Origin: Cymbomonas tetramitiformis
Lineage: Eukaryota; Chlorophyta; Pyramimonadophyceae; Pyramimonadales; Pyramimonadaceae
Reading direction: 5' to 3'
NCBI GenBank assembly: GCA_001247695.2
Contig: LGRX02034469.1
Coordinates: 1-23,121, forward strand
Length of the DNA: 23,121 bases
Below are positions 1-9,837 of the stretch, one piece after another. A program made the position numbers and the translations under genes. Under the pieces are notes generated by a model. It did not search any database and had not been told where the DNA came from. It worked only from the letters and a program-made list of their open reading frames with translations. The first letter of the stretch is position 1. Each line of letters begins with the position of its first letter.

Positions 1-222
1 TGCATTCCAAGCGCATCGCACCGCAAGGTTTACACAAGGCTCTTTTCACAACACAACCATGTCCCCCCACCTCTGTGTCTGCGCAGCACCCCTGCCCCGT
101 CCCCTTCCCCTGCAAGCCTAGGCTTCTAACTGCTGGGAGCTGCACCCATCCGCCTCTGGCTGCACAGCACAGCTTCAGCAGGGAGGCCAGCGCGGGGCGT
201 CACAGAGCGAGGCCGAGGGCAC

Positions 223-300
223 CTGGTCCAGATAGTAGAACTCCTGGGGCTTCTGCAGCCCGAGCTCCTTGGCTTCCTCCGGGGTGGCCCCATAGCAGAT
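223..300 (-). CDS. Myosin exon k: last exon in window
   Basis: Twenty-six codons include [14 protein letters not shown] and EFYYLDQ, matching 'LxxGxxxExxxxLxLxxPxxFxYLNQ' after RNYHIFYQ. The acceptor is ATTGCAG and the donor CAG|GTGCCC. The gene must continue left of position 1; I found no further exon in 1-222. Confidence 0.93.
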
Positions 301-3300
301 CTGCAATCAGCCGCACTTGCTCAGAGGCATGGGCCGAACACCGCCCTGAGGACCATGCTTAAAGGAAGGAACTCGCGCTGCTCCTCTCCCCCAGAATTCA
401 CACCCGCGGTCTTCTCCGGTGACAAAGGATCGTCAGATCGCTCCGCCCCTGCAGGGAGCAGGGCGCGCCATTGCTGTGTGCAGGCAGCCTGCCTTACTCA
501 GGACTCACACAGGAGTCCCTGCTCAATCCTCGTCACTACGCGCACCAACGACATTCGCAGTCGACCGTGAATGCCAAAAGCACCTTCCACGATCAACAAC
601 GGGCAAGCTCCTGGCAATTGATTGTGACTGCGCCCGTCAGATCGATGTGGCCCTCGCCAGCTGGCTGCCAACGGCCATATCCTGACCGAGCTCCAGTGCG
701 CATGTGCTTCCTCAGCGGAGCGCGGCGAGTTCGCGCACTCCCCGGAGGGGGAGGGCCAGCGCGCGCCTCGCTCCTCCGTCACGCGGTGCAGCGCCCAGGG
801 AGGGAGGGCCAGCGCGCTCCTCGCTCCTCCGTCACGCGGTGCAGCGCCCGGGGAGGGAGGGCCAGCGCGCGCCTCGCTCCTCCGTCACGCGGTGCAGCGC
901 CCAGGGACGGAGGGCCAGCGCGTGCCTCGCTCCTCCGTCACGCGGTGCAGCGCCCAGGGAGGGAGGGCCAGCGCGCGCCTCGCTCCTCCGTCACGCGGTG
1001 CAGCGCCCGGGGAGGGAGGGCCAGTGCGCGCCTCGCTCCTCTGTCACGCGGTGCAGCGCCCAGGGAGGGAGGGCCAGCGCGCGCCTCGCTCCTCCGTCAC
1101 GCGGTGCAGCGCCCAGGGAGGGCCAGCGCGCGCCTCGCTCCTCCGTCACGCGGTGCGGCGCCCAGGGAGGGAGGGCCAGCGCGCTCCTCGCTCCTCTGTC
1201 ACGCGGTGCAGCGCCCGGGGAGGGAGGGCCAGTGCGCGCCTCGCTCCTCCGTCACGCGGTGCGGCGCCCGGGGAGGGAGGGCCAGCGCGCGCCTCGCTCC
1301 TCTGTCACGCGGTGCAGCGCCCAGGGAGGGAGGGCCAGCGCGTGCCTCGCTCCTCCGTCGCGCGGTGCAGCGCCCGGGGAGGGAGGGCCAGCGCGCGCCT
1401 CGCTCCTCCGTCACGCGGTGCAGCGCCCAGGGAGGGAGGGCCAGCGCGTGCCTCGCTCCTCCGTCGCGCGGTGCAGCGCCCGGGGAGGGAGGGCCAGCGC
1501 GCGCCTCGCTCCTCCGTCACGCGGTGCAGCGCCCGGGGAGGAGGCCAGCGCGCCTCGCTCCTCGCCCGTCACGCGGTGCAGCGCCCCAGGGGATGGAGGC
1601 CAGGCGCGCGCCTCGGCTTCCTCCGTCACGCGGTGCAGCGCCCGGGGAGGGAGGGCCAGCGCGCGCCTCGCTCCTCCGTCACGCGGTGCAGCGCCCGGGG
1701 AGGGAGGGCCAGCGCGCGCCTCGCTCCTCTGTCACGCGGTGCAGCGCCCGGGGAGGGAGGGCCAGCGCGCGCCGCGCTCCTCCGTCACGCGGTGCAGCGC
1801 CCAGGGAGGGAGGGCCAGCGCGCTCCTCGCTCCTCCGTCACGCGGTGCAGCGCCCGGGGAGGGAGGGCCAGCGCGCGCCTCGCTCCTCCGTCACGCGGTG
1901 CAGCGCCCGGGGAGGGAGGGCCAGCGCGCTCCTCGCTCCTCCGTCACGCGGTGCAGCGCCCAGGGACGGATCATCTCTCGACTTTTCTATCTTTTTTCCT
2001 ATACCCTTTTCTTGCCCATGGCCGGCATGCATGCACGAGGGCTGACTCAGCCTGCAGCCTCGACCTGATAGAAGATGTGATAATTGCGCTCCGAGTTATT
2101 TTGAGCAACCACCCTGGACTTCTCCAGCAGATACTTGATGATCGTTGCCCCGATGATCTCGTTGTTCGCGTTGAATTGGACCTGAGCAGCCGCAGCCCCG
2201 TCCCTTCAGCCATCCCCTTCTCCCCATCCCCGTCCTCCGTATTCCCTAGACCAATCACATCACCGCATTGGTATTCGTTTACACTGCAAACCTGGTGCAA
2301 GGTGATAGACACCTCTCGGTGAACCATGCAGCAGAACGGCGCCAATCGATGATCAGTTTGATCTTGACCCCCCATACACAGATCATTCTTTGACCCGCCC
2401 TTTTTGTAGTGAGAGGCCGAGTCAGGATCACACCTGGAAGAACTTTCCGAAGCGCGAGGAGTTGTTGTTGCGCACTGTTTTTGCGTTCCCGAACGCCTCC
2501 AAGATCTGAAGCCAGCCCCCCTCTCCAACCCCCTCTCCAATCCCCTCTCAGGCATTCTGTCTCACCTCAACCCTGTCCAGTCCCCTGTCCAATACCTTTT
2601 GGCGCACCGTGGAGAGCAAGGGGGGGGGATACAATTTAGACCAACAACAGGGGAATATCATAGGAAGGGGAGCAGCGCAGGGCGCACCGGATTGGCATCC
2701 AGGATGCGCTGCTGGATCTGCGCTGTCATGTCGCCTTTGTTGCTCGCCCTGGCTTTGCGCAGAGCACACTCCTGAGCCAGGCCCACACGTTGCGTCCCCA
2801 CCGTACTCAGCCCCAACAAATTACCAGCCCCCCTCCCCGGCGCTCCCCCGCCCCCAAATCCACGACAAGCGGCCCAATTACAGCCATCTGCGCCAGGTGC
2901 GGCCGGCGTACGCCGGAGGGGACACGCCTCGAGGATCCTATGGGGGCCTCTCCGGCCAACCGTGCCTTATGTCGGAGCTCCCGGCTTTCCCAGGAACAGA
3001 GGAGCGGGCCCTGAAGGGTCGCCTGGGAAGCGGAATGCCCACCCAGCTGTGGCCAATGGCTGGAGGCGCCACTGCCAACGCCCTGGGAGCGCCTCTTGCC
3101 GGCGCTGCAGCCTACTGCTCCAGGGCTCTTGCCACGCTCTCAGGAGGCTCGTCTCTGTGCACTGGCAAGGCAAGCAGGCGCCGCGGAGCGTGGTGCCCAC
3201 CGTCAAGTACTGCAGCACAATCTTTGTGGCCTCCGTCTTGCCCGCCCCGCTCTCCCCACTGTGCCCACCATCGCCAGTCACACCCCCACCGCGCCCACCG

Positions 3301-6300
3301 CCCACCGTGCTCCTCACCCCTCCGCTATCATCAGGCCGGTTGCCCCCGTGCAAGCGCTCGACAAGGGGAGCAGCTGCCACAGCACGATCAGAACAAGTCT
3401 CGAAAGACATCAGGAAGCCTGGCAAGGCGCGGCCAATCACGCGGTCGTCATCAGGAAGCCTGGCAAGGCGCGGCCAATCACGCGGTCATCATCAGGAGGC
3501 CGCAGGAAGGGCGCTGACCCAATCCCAGTGGCGTCATCAGGAGGCCTGGGAAGGCGCGGCCAATCACGCGGTCGTCATCAGGAAACCTGGCAAGGCGCGG
3601 CCAATCACGCGGCCATCATCAGGAAGCCCTCATAACATCAGCTCCGGTGGTCACTGTATGGTTCCTGGGTATCATCACAGAAGGTGGGAAACCTGATAAG
3701 AATGGACTGGTCTTTGTTATCATTCGCCATCACCTCGAACGCCTTGTTGGCAATGAAGTACAGGTGGGGCGCCGAGTTTCGGTCTGCGCCAGACGAGCCC
3801 GTCCGCATCACCAAGTCGTGCCGCGCACGCACTCGTGGCTCAAGGGGACGGCAGCCTCCCCACCGGAGTGTCCGTTGGGAACACTCTGCTTCCTTCAGGT
3901 TCACCTCTCCACAGGCAGTTAAAGTTGAAGCAGCTTTGAAAGTGGGCTTGCATGAATTAAGATGCCATCTACAGATATCGAGTGCAACGTGGGCTCAAGA
4001 AAATGCCATCACAGATGTATATTGCACGACATCGACTGCCACAGTGGAGGGGTCCGAAGGTGTGCGTCTAACCATCAGGGGAGAGCACACACCTTGACCC
4101 CCATTGATATACGAGTCAATAACCTCCTGGCTGTATAGGTCGAGCTGGGCATACGGGTTGACCTGCTCCGAAGATGAGCATCAGAACGTGCTGCGACGCA
4201 ACATCAATATCGCATACGTGCATGGGCAGGTCCCTGGCGAGGTCGGCCACATGACGCAACACCGGCATCCAACTAGAGCCTTGCAATACGACATGGGAGT
4301 CCGATGGAAGCTCGGACTTATAACGCATCTGAGGCGTCCAATCAGAGCTCGGCCTTATGAAATGATAGAGCCATCCAGCGGGAGCTCGGACTTATAACAC
4401 ATCTGAGGCGTCCAATCGGAGCTCGGCCTTATGAAATAACAGAGGCATCCAGCGGGAGCTCGGGCTTATAACGCATCTGAGGCGTCCAAAGGAAGCTCAA
4501 CCGGTGTGATTGATCACGCGCATCGCATGCAAGCTCGGCCTCATAAGGCGTTACAGGCGATCGATGGACATGAAACTCAACGCTCCTTGTGAAATTGGAA
4601 ATTATGAATGAAGGAGGGCTAGGAAGCTGCTGGCGGTGCAGCACTTCTCCAAAGCAGGATCTCCTATTGCCACGAGCCCGCAGAACGTCCCCTCATTTCG
4701 GAGTCTGGGCACGCGCGCCTCCGATCAGGGCGGAGACCTTCTTTTGCACCTGCAGCTCCGGACAGCTGCGGAACCCCACAGCATCGAATGCACCACACAG
4801 AAGGCTAGGCCACGGGACTGAGCTCGCACGGCCCGCGGACGGGGCGCTGCTGGTCGCCGCCTGGGAACCTGCGAGCAGCCGGGGGCGCGTCCTGGAAAGA
4901 ACAGGGCGCGGGATGTACCGAGATCAGAATGGGTCCCACGAAGGTGTAGATCTCCTGCTTGTTGTAACGCTGGTATATGTTCTCCTGCAAACGTGCCAGC
5001 TCAGCATCCTCAGCAGTGTCACCTCGTGCGCCGCGTGTCCACTTTCCACCTGAGGGGTCCAGACAGGTTGGACGCTTCCATGCTGTTGCAGGAGCTTGCC
5101 AACAGCACGCAGTCTCGGGTGCGTTGCAGCATCCTCTCTGGCGAGGCACTGCCCCGAGAGAGAGAGAGGGCGCGGGCGCGGGTTGGGGCCGCGCTTCGGC
5201 GCCACACAGCTATGGATGATAGCGCGGCCCGTAGGCATGAATCACTGTCGAGCTCGTCACATGAATGTGACACACGAGCGCCCAGGTAATGAAGAGTACG
5301 CACGGAGGTGGCATGCCCTGCCTATCAAAACCCACGCGCAAGTCAGTGCAGGTCGTGCTCAACCCGTGCATCGAACCAAAGTGCGAAAAGTGAAGCGTCG
5401 GCCTAATCCACATTGCTCTCGAAACAGGCACCGACCAGAAAGGCACCAGAGACATGCATACTAGATCACCCACCACCACCACCACCCCGACCACCCACCA
5501 GGTGGCCCGTTCCCAGCGAGGTCCGAAGGCTGCTCAACAGAAAGTGTCCACATTAGTTCCACGAGGGGCCTCCCAGCACGGCTCCCCAGCTTGCGCTCCA
5601 CCCGTGCAATTTCACATAAGCACGAGAAACACACCGAGTGGCATGAGACACGGCAACCAGACCCATCCGGACTGACCTCCTAGCGGAGACAAGAACCACG
5701 CAAGTGCAGGGCGGCCGCAGCAGGCACGAGAGTCCTTCGAACATCTCAAAACTCTCTGGTTGGCGGCCGCGCAGCCGTGCCGGCAGAGGCGCTGAGATGA
5801 AGGTACCTGGATGGCTCCCTCGTGCAGCATGTCCAGGCTGATCATGTCGGGAATGCCCTCCGGGGCCTGGGTGGCGCGTACGCAGCCTCAGCTTCACCCG
5901 CAGCAAGTTGAGCTTGTGCGGCCACAATCATGAAGCAAGCGTTAAGGCAACCCGTGTGCCAAACTCAATACCACCCGGAATGCTTCCAGCTCGGGAGAGA
6001 GGTCCCGTGTCCCGTGCTTGCAGAGGCCCGTGCTTGCGGAGTCCCCTGCTTGCAGAGTCCCCTGCTTGCAGAGTCCCGTGCGATTCTGCTATAGGAGTGC
6101 GGGACCTAAAGCAAGAAACTCTCAGAGTAACACCTACCCCGGAGTGCAAAAGCCGTGGGTGCGAGGCAGCGCGTAAAGACGCTGGGTGGGCAGAACGGGC
6201 GACGGACCATGGGCTCGCTTGCACGAGAGACCCTGGGCGCGTGGCAACCAAGCGCGCTTGCACGAGACGCTTGGCGCGTGGCAACCGGGCGCGCTTGCAC

Positions 6301-8165
6301 GAGACCCTGGGCACGTGGCAACCGGGCGCGCTTGCACGAGACGCTTGGCGCGTGGCAACCGGGCGCGCTTGCACGAGACGCTGGGCGCGTGGTAACCGGG
6401 CACGCTTGCACGAGACCCTGGGTGCGTGGCAACCGGGCGCGCTTGCACGAGACGCTTGGCGCGTGGCAACCGGGCGCGCTTGCACGAGACCCTGGGCACG
6501 TGGCAACCGGGCGCGCTTGCACGAGACGCTTGGCGCGTGGCAACCGGGCGCGCTTGCACGAGACCCTGGGCACGTGGCAACCGGGCGCGCTTGCACGAGA
6601 CGCTTGGCGCGTGGCAACCGGGCGCGCTTGCACGAGACCCTGGGCACGTGGCAACCGGGCGCGCTTGCACGAGACCCTGGGTGCGTGGCAACCGGGCACG
6701 CTTGCACGAGACGCTGGGCGCGTGGAAACCGGGCGCACTTGCACGAGACCCTGGGCGCGTGGCAACCGGGCACGCTTGCACGAGACCCTGGGCGCGTGGC
6801 AACCGGGCGCGCTTGCACGAGACCCTGGGCGCGTGGCAACCGGGCGCGCTTGCACGAGACCCTGGGTGCGTGGCAACCGGGCGCGCTTGCACGAGACGCT
6901 GGGCGCGTGGCAACCGGGCGCACTTGCACGAGACCCTGGGCACGGGCAACCGGGCGCGCTTGCACGAGACGCTGGGCGCGTGGCAACCGGGCGCACTTGC
7001 ACGAGACGCTTGGCGCGTGGCAACCGGGCGCGCTTGCACGAGACTCTTGGCGCGTGGCAATCGGGCGCGCTTGCACCAGACCCTGGGCGCATGGCAACCG
7101 GGCAGAGGAAAATGGTTGTGAAGCACCAACACTTAGAAGGGGTGTAGAAGAGAAGCCCGAGCAAGAGGAACTCACATCTTTCGATGCTTGCAGAAGATTA
7201 TCTTCATCGTTCTTAACAGACAAGGTCTGATACAGGCACCCTTCAGTTTCAGTCAGTCCAAAGAATAGGGAGTTCGCTGCCTACTCTCGCATGATCGTCC
7301 CTTGGCCCCGAGCCGACGTCCGTTGCCCCCCAGGCCCTCGAGGCCACGAGCCTCGGCGCAAAACGGCGATGCGCTCTCGAGGCTCCGGCTTTGAAAAGGA
7401 TATATCTCGCCTGCGACATTCGTCTCTGGAGATGCATGCTGAGGGAACTATTAACCGGACCGCGAGCAACTTCGAACCTCCACTGGGAATAGCCGACACC
7501 CACATCTGGAACGCCAGAAGGTTCCTCAGAGTATACGCTCGAGTGGTTTCCACGGTCATAAAAAAACGAACTTCCCGCAAGAAAGTTGCCGTAGCAGCAC
7601 CCGAGTAACACAGCTAATGCTCTCCAACTTGGCGGCAGTGGCTGTGACGAAACATTTGCCGCGTTGGTTGCAGATGCCGGCGTTTTGTCCTGTTCGAGGC
7701 ACCCCGACGTGGTATGGGGGTAGACCGCCGGTGAAGAACAACTCTTCGAAGCAAATACCACCCTCAGCCACCGGCGAGCTTGCCAAGTGTCACGGGGTGG
7801 GCGGTATATCTTGTGTCCGAACCCGGCGACGAAGTGGAGTGCTTCCCCCCGACTGAGGGCAAAGAGCGACGCCTCCTTCGGGAAGCTCGTACAGTCCGCA
7901 CAGAGCGATCCTCCAGATGAATCTGGCCGTGCGCGTGCAGCCATCTTCCTACAGGATCCGCTGGCGCATAAGCAGAAACAAGCGCCTCCGCAGTCCGCAC
8001 TGGACTTTCTCGGGAGCAGCAGCGCTTGGGATCGCTGTTTGTTACCTTGCCATCCGTGGTGCGGACCTCGGCCTTATTGCCATTAATGGATGTCACCGCG
8101 CCTGTGAGCCAGCCCTCGGACGATTTCCCAGCCTGCAGGACATCGCATCGTTCAGGCCAGGTCAT
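223..8165 (-). CDS. Myosin heavy chain, N-terminal part of motor domain (spliced, 11 exons seen, 3' part outside window)
   Basis: This is an actin-based ATPase motor, read by joining exons 8132-8046, 7226-7176, 5866-5807, 4984-4919, 4162-4093, 3783-3693, 3258-3201, 2771-2688, 2505-2434, 2181-2065 and 300-223. The join gives 834 bases, 278 codons with no stop; all ten introns are GT-AG. In order I see an SH3-like N-domain ([17 protein letters not shown]), the motor entry ([15 protein letters not shown]), the P-loop GESGAGKTE (about residues 143-151), [10 protein letters not shown], switch [20 protein letters not shown] and RNYHIFYQ. A full myosin motor is about 770 residues, so roughly the first third is present; switch II, neck and tail lie beyond the left edge. 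Introns range from 182 to 1764 bases and several carry minisatellites. The first codon is unsettled: an in-frame ATG at 8165 would add 11 residues before the first exon, or that exon may be internal behind the CAG acceptor at 8135-8133. The myosin class cannot be fixed without the tail. Confidence 0.93.
741..1968. repeat. 53-base GC-rich minisatellite in a myosin intron
   Basis: About 23 head-to-tail copies of a 53-base unit contain CACGCGGTGCAGCGCCC and a GGGGAGGGAGGG run. Copies differ by a few point changes (CAGGG/CGGGG, TCCGTC/TCTGTC, one GTCGCG variant) and some are shortened, near 1110 and 1540-1620. The array fills most of the 1764-base intron between exons j and k. Since 53 is not a multiple of 3, all three plus frames stay open, which explains the long frames over it. 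Confidence 0.97.
2065..2181 (-). CDS. Myosin exon j: YLLEKSRVV and RNYHIFYQ
   Basis: This is the longest exon seen (39 codons). It contains [26 protein letters not shown] and [10 protein letters not shown], strongly conserved in all myosin motors. The acceptor is GCTCAG and the donor CAG|GTCGAG, phase 0. Confidence 0.96.
2182..2433 (-). other. Myosin intron without recognisable content
   Basis: This 252-base GT-AG intron lies between exons i and j. I see no repeat or coding segment in it. Confidence 0.8.
2434..2505 (-). CDS. Myosin exon i: LEAFGNAKT and switch I
   Basis: Twenty-four codons include [11 protein letters not shown] and [22 protein letters not shown] is switch I, which senses the gamma-phosphate; the Asn, Ser and Arg positions are intact. 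The acceptor is CTTCAG and the donor CAG|GTGTGA. Confidence 0.96.
2688..2771 (-). CDS. Myosin exon h: loop 1 region to QRILDANP
   Basis: Twenty-eight codons span the variable loop 1 (lysine and arginine rich, ...[10 protein letters not shown]) and the conserved [10 protein letters not shown]. The acceptor is GGCTCAG and the donor CCG|GTGCGC, phase 0. The 'NP' at the end joins to [10 protein letters not shown] in the next exon. Confidence 0.9.
3201..3258 (-). CDS. Myosin exon g: P-loop
   Basis: This 58-base exon encodes [10 protein letters not shown] followed by [19 protein letters not shown] is the myosin-specific form of the Walker A nucleotide-binding loop, with the Lys and Thr that contact phosphate and magnesium present. 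The acceptor is GCACAG and the donor ACG|GTGGGC. Confidence 0.96.
3408..3630. repeat. 41-base minisatellite in a myosin intron
   Basis: About five copies of a 41-base unit contain CAGGAAGCCTGGCAAGGCG and GGCCAATCACGCGGTC. The middle copy (about 3490-3540) is degenerate. The array lies inside the intron between exons f and g. GGCCAATCA includes a CCAAT-type sequence, but nothing shows it acts as one. Confidence 0.92.
3693..3783 (-). CDS. Myosin exon f: [11 protein letters not shown] segment
   Basis: Ninety-one bases (2 + 29 codons + 2) encode [17 protein letters not shown] and then the KDQSILI run before the P-loop. The acceptor is GCGCAG and the donor ATCAG|GTTTCC, phase 2. The split serine codon is completed by the T that starts the next exon. 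Confidence 0.94.
4093..4162 (-). CDS. Myosin exon e: VNPY segment
   Basis: Seventy bases start [10 protein letters not shown] and continue [13 protein letters not shown]. The exon ends one base into a codon (CAAG|GTGTGT), giving a phase-1 intron. That phase matches the two extra bases at the start of the next exon. Confidence 0.93.
4311..4498. repeat. 74-75-base tandem repeat in a myosin intron
   Basis: The segment CTCGGACTTATAACGCATCT followed by GAGGCGTCCAA recurs starting at 4311, 4385 and 4460. Each unit also holds a shorter AGCTCGGCCTTATGAAAT segment. Weaker matches extend to about 4540. The array is in the intron between exons d and e. Confidence 0.88.
4919..4984 (-). CDS. Myosin exon d: IYT segment
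   Basis: Twenty-two codons start [10 protein letters not shown] and continue [12 protein letters not shown], matching the near-invariant 'NLxxRYxxxxIYTxxGxxLxxVNPY' of myosin motors. The acceptor is TTTGCAG and the donor TCG|GTACAT; the missing 'VNPY' opens the next exon. Confidence 0.93.
5807..5866 (-). CDS. Myosin exon c: start of motor domain
   Basis: Twenty codons beginning APEGIPDM and including [13 protein letters not shown] match the conserved motor entry 'xDDMxxLxxLxExxIL'. The acceptor is CACCCAG and the donor CAG|GTACCT, phase 0 on both sides. It joins directly to ENIYQRY of the next exon, which restores the usual spacing of that motif. Confidence 0.88.
6009..6078. repeat. 16-base tandem repeat, four copies
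   Basis: TGCTTGCAGAGTCCC-type units start at 6015, 6031, 6047 and 6063. The array lies in the same myosin intron as the 37-base array but is a different repeat. Confidence 0.9.
6213..7103. repeat. 37-base GC-rich minisatellite in a myosin intron
   Basis: About 24 head-to-tail copies of a 37-base unit contain GGCAACCGGGCGCGCTTGCA followed by CGAGACCCTGGGCGCGT. Subtypes differ at one block (ACCCTGGGC, ACGCTTGGC, ACGCTGGGC) and partly alternate in the left half, suggesting a two-unit higher-order pattern. The array lies between exons b and c. As 37 is not a multiple of 3, long artefactual frames appear on both strands. Confidence 0.97.
7176..7226 (-). CDS. Myosin exon b: linker after SH3-like domain
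   Basis: A 51-base exon encodes 17 residues, [17 protein letters not shown]. It continues the 'DGK-(T)-V-V-K-x-D-D' end of the SH3-like subdomain. The acceptor is TATCAG and the donor GAT|GTGAGT, close to consensus. Phase is 0 on both sides. It sits just beside the 37-base minisatellite of the next intron. Confidence 0.85.
7227..8045 (-). other. Myosin intron between exons a and b
   Basis: This 819-base GT-AG intron shows no tandem repeat or further exon that I recognise. Confidence 0.7.
8046..8132 (-). CDS. Myosin exon a: SH3-like N-terminal domain
   Basis: This exon gives 29 codons including [17 protein letters not shown] and ending TTDGK, the beta-strand pattern of the Myosin_N SH3-like subdomain. 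The donor is AAG|GTAACA at 8046/8045 and the possible acceptor is CTGCAG at 8138-8133. Reading through that acceptor reaches an in-frame ATG at 8165 ([11 protein letters not shown]), which could be the true start. In other myosins a Val-Trp pair sits about nine residues before the conserved Trp; here it is absent, which slightly favours a missing upstream exon. Confidence 0.82.
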
Positions 8166-9490
8166 CTTCTCTCGGCGAGCCCAGCGACAGTCACCTAGGC
8201 CTCGCTCGCGCGGCTCCTCGAGTCCGCTGAGCAGCGCGCGCGCGCAAGTTGGCAGGAAGACAAGCACGTACAGAAACCAAGTATGTGACTTCTCTGCTCC
8301 AAGTGCAGACTAATAATGCTTCAGAAGGAGGAAGCGGCAGGCAGTTAGAACGTGATAGCTTTGTTACAAGTTGTTTGGAAATTTGGTGGAACACGCTTGT
8401 GGGGCAAACTCTTCTGCGAAGAAGCTAGGCTCATAGCATTGGCGCGCCTTGACCCCCTAGTCTTATGAGAATCCCTCTGAAAAGAGAATCGCCTTCAACG
8501 AACACGCTGCCGACAACATGTGCTGCTAGCGAAGACCGTGAAAACAAATGCAAGAGGTACTCCCGGATCCCCATGAAAACAAATTCCAGGGGCGTATGTC
8601 ACTTGAGAGGAGCGCGCTCGTGAATATGGCGAATCCAAAGCAGTTGGCCTGGGCCCACAACTTTCTGAGGCAGTGCATGCGTACATTCCTTCCAACTACC
8701 ACAACTGAAGCCTGGACGTGCGACCTCCTTCGCGCAAGCGTGACCTCAGGCATTTGTTTACAATTAGTGTTGAACTGCTATCACTTGCACTGAATATTTG
8801 AATATTTCGGCTGCGGGGAGTACGTGAGGCCCGAGTCCATTTCTCCCTGTCACAGCGCAGCCTAGGCATGCATCCAACAAGTTTTGGAGGCCACTAACAG
8901 ATAACTGCGTATCAACCAGGTCACAAGGCGGGTAGCAGCCATATCAGTAGCTCACCTCCAATACATACACTTCGGCGCCAGCTTGAAACGCTGGCTGCTT
9001 CACTGCGATACCCCAAGCAGGACTTGGCAGTTAGGACTTCGGCGCAGCGGAGTATGCGTGGTGAAGACTCGAAAAGGCAAACCTGGTGAAGCTGTCTTGG
9101 TCGGAGGTTGCCATGCTCCAGGTGGCATGGTGAAGCTAAGTTATTTTTTCTAGCGCATTAATCTGCCTACGCGGCGTGCTTCATAAAAGGTTGAGGCGAG
9201 TTGCAAGAACGAGGTGCTGTGACCAACAGTTCAAACAGAAACGCAGTCCGCAGAATTGCACAACTTTCACAATCTAGAATCTAGCTAAATGTGAATAGCA
9301 TAGCATCTGTCTAAAAAAATGTCACTCAACTGTATATTATATGCTTCCACAAAATTGGAAGGACCGCACTCGACTGTCGAGAACTTAGAACTGATAGATG
9401 TCGGAACGGGTAACCACGACAAGAAACGGGGAACGAAGGAGAAACGAGCAAAGAATAAACAAACCGCCAGTCATAGTCACGTCTTGTGCT
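8166..9490. other. No gene recognised
   Basis: This ~1.3 kb stretch has only short frames with no recognisable motifs. It may hold the myosin promoter, 5' untranslated region or a further small upstream exon on the minus strand. I looked for an exon ending in Val-Trp with a GT donor and did not find a convincing one. Confidence 0.5.
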
Positions 9491-9492
9491 AT

Positions 9493-9588
9493 GTGTCATG
9501 TCATGTCATGTCACTGTCATGACATGACATGTCAAAATGTCATGACATGACATGACATGACATGTCATCTCATCATGACATGTCATAA
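9493..9588. repeat. CATGA-type simple repeat with inverted arms
   Basis: Repeats of the pentamer TGTCA (GTCATGTCATGTCATGTCA) are followed by their complement (CATGACATGACATG), then again GACATGACATGACATGACAT. The segment can fold into several alternative hairpins. It lies just upstream of the AT-rich LINE-like element. Confidence 0.93.
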
Positions 9589-9837
9589 GTTCCAGATAAG
9601 TTCAACCGCGTGCCCGACCTAGGGGGGTGGGGGTGGTGGTGCAGGAGGAATGCGGGGAGCGGAGGGCGACGGTTACGGAGTGCGCGGAGGCTACTGTACT
9701 TGTTAGGATTTGTAGATTGTCTCGATCATTGAGTAGGAGTGATTGTCTTCAGGAACTAGTTCAGGTTGAGTTGATGCGTGTCTGTCTGCGGATACAGTTG
9801 ATGGCGAGAGTGTGATATATCGGAGAGAGCTGAAAGG

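Noticed and set aside
471..2322. Long plus-strand frames (450-520 residues) rich in Arg, Ala, Gly and Pro
   Set aside because: They are translations of the 53-base minisatellite in three frames and lie within a myosin intron on the other strand.
2967..3440. A 157-residue minus-strand frame containing GESGAGKTE as a single protein
   Set aside because: Only the 3258-3201 part matches myosin; the rest is intron read-through between clear acceptor and donor sites.
6213..7103. CRISPR-like array (37-base repeats)
   Set aside because: Copies are directly adjacent with no unique spacers, and the context is a eukaryotic intron.
5908..7230. Long frames of 330-440 residues on both strands
   Set aside because: They are translations of the 37-base array. 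Only the short piece 7176-7226 on the minus strand is coding, as a myosin exon.
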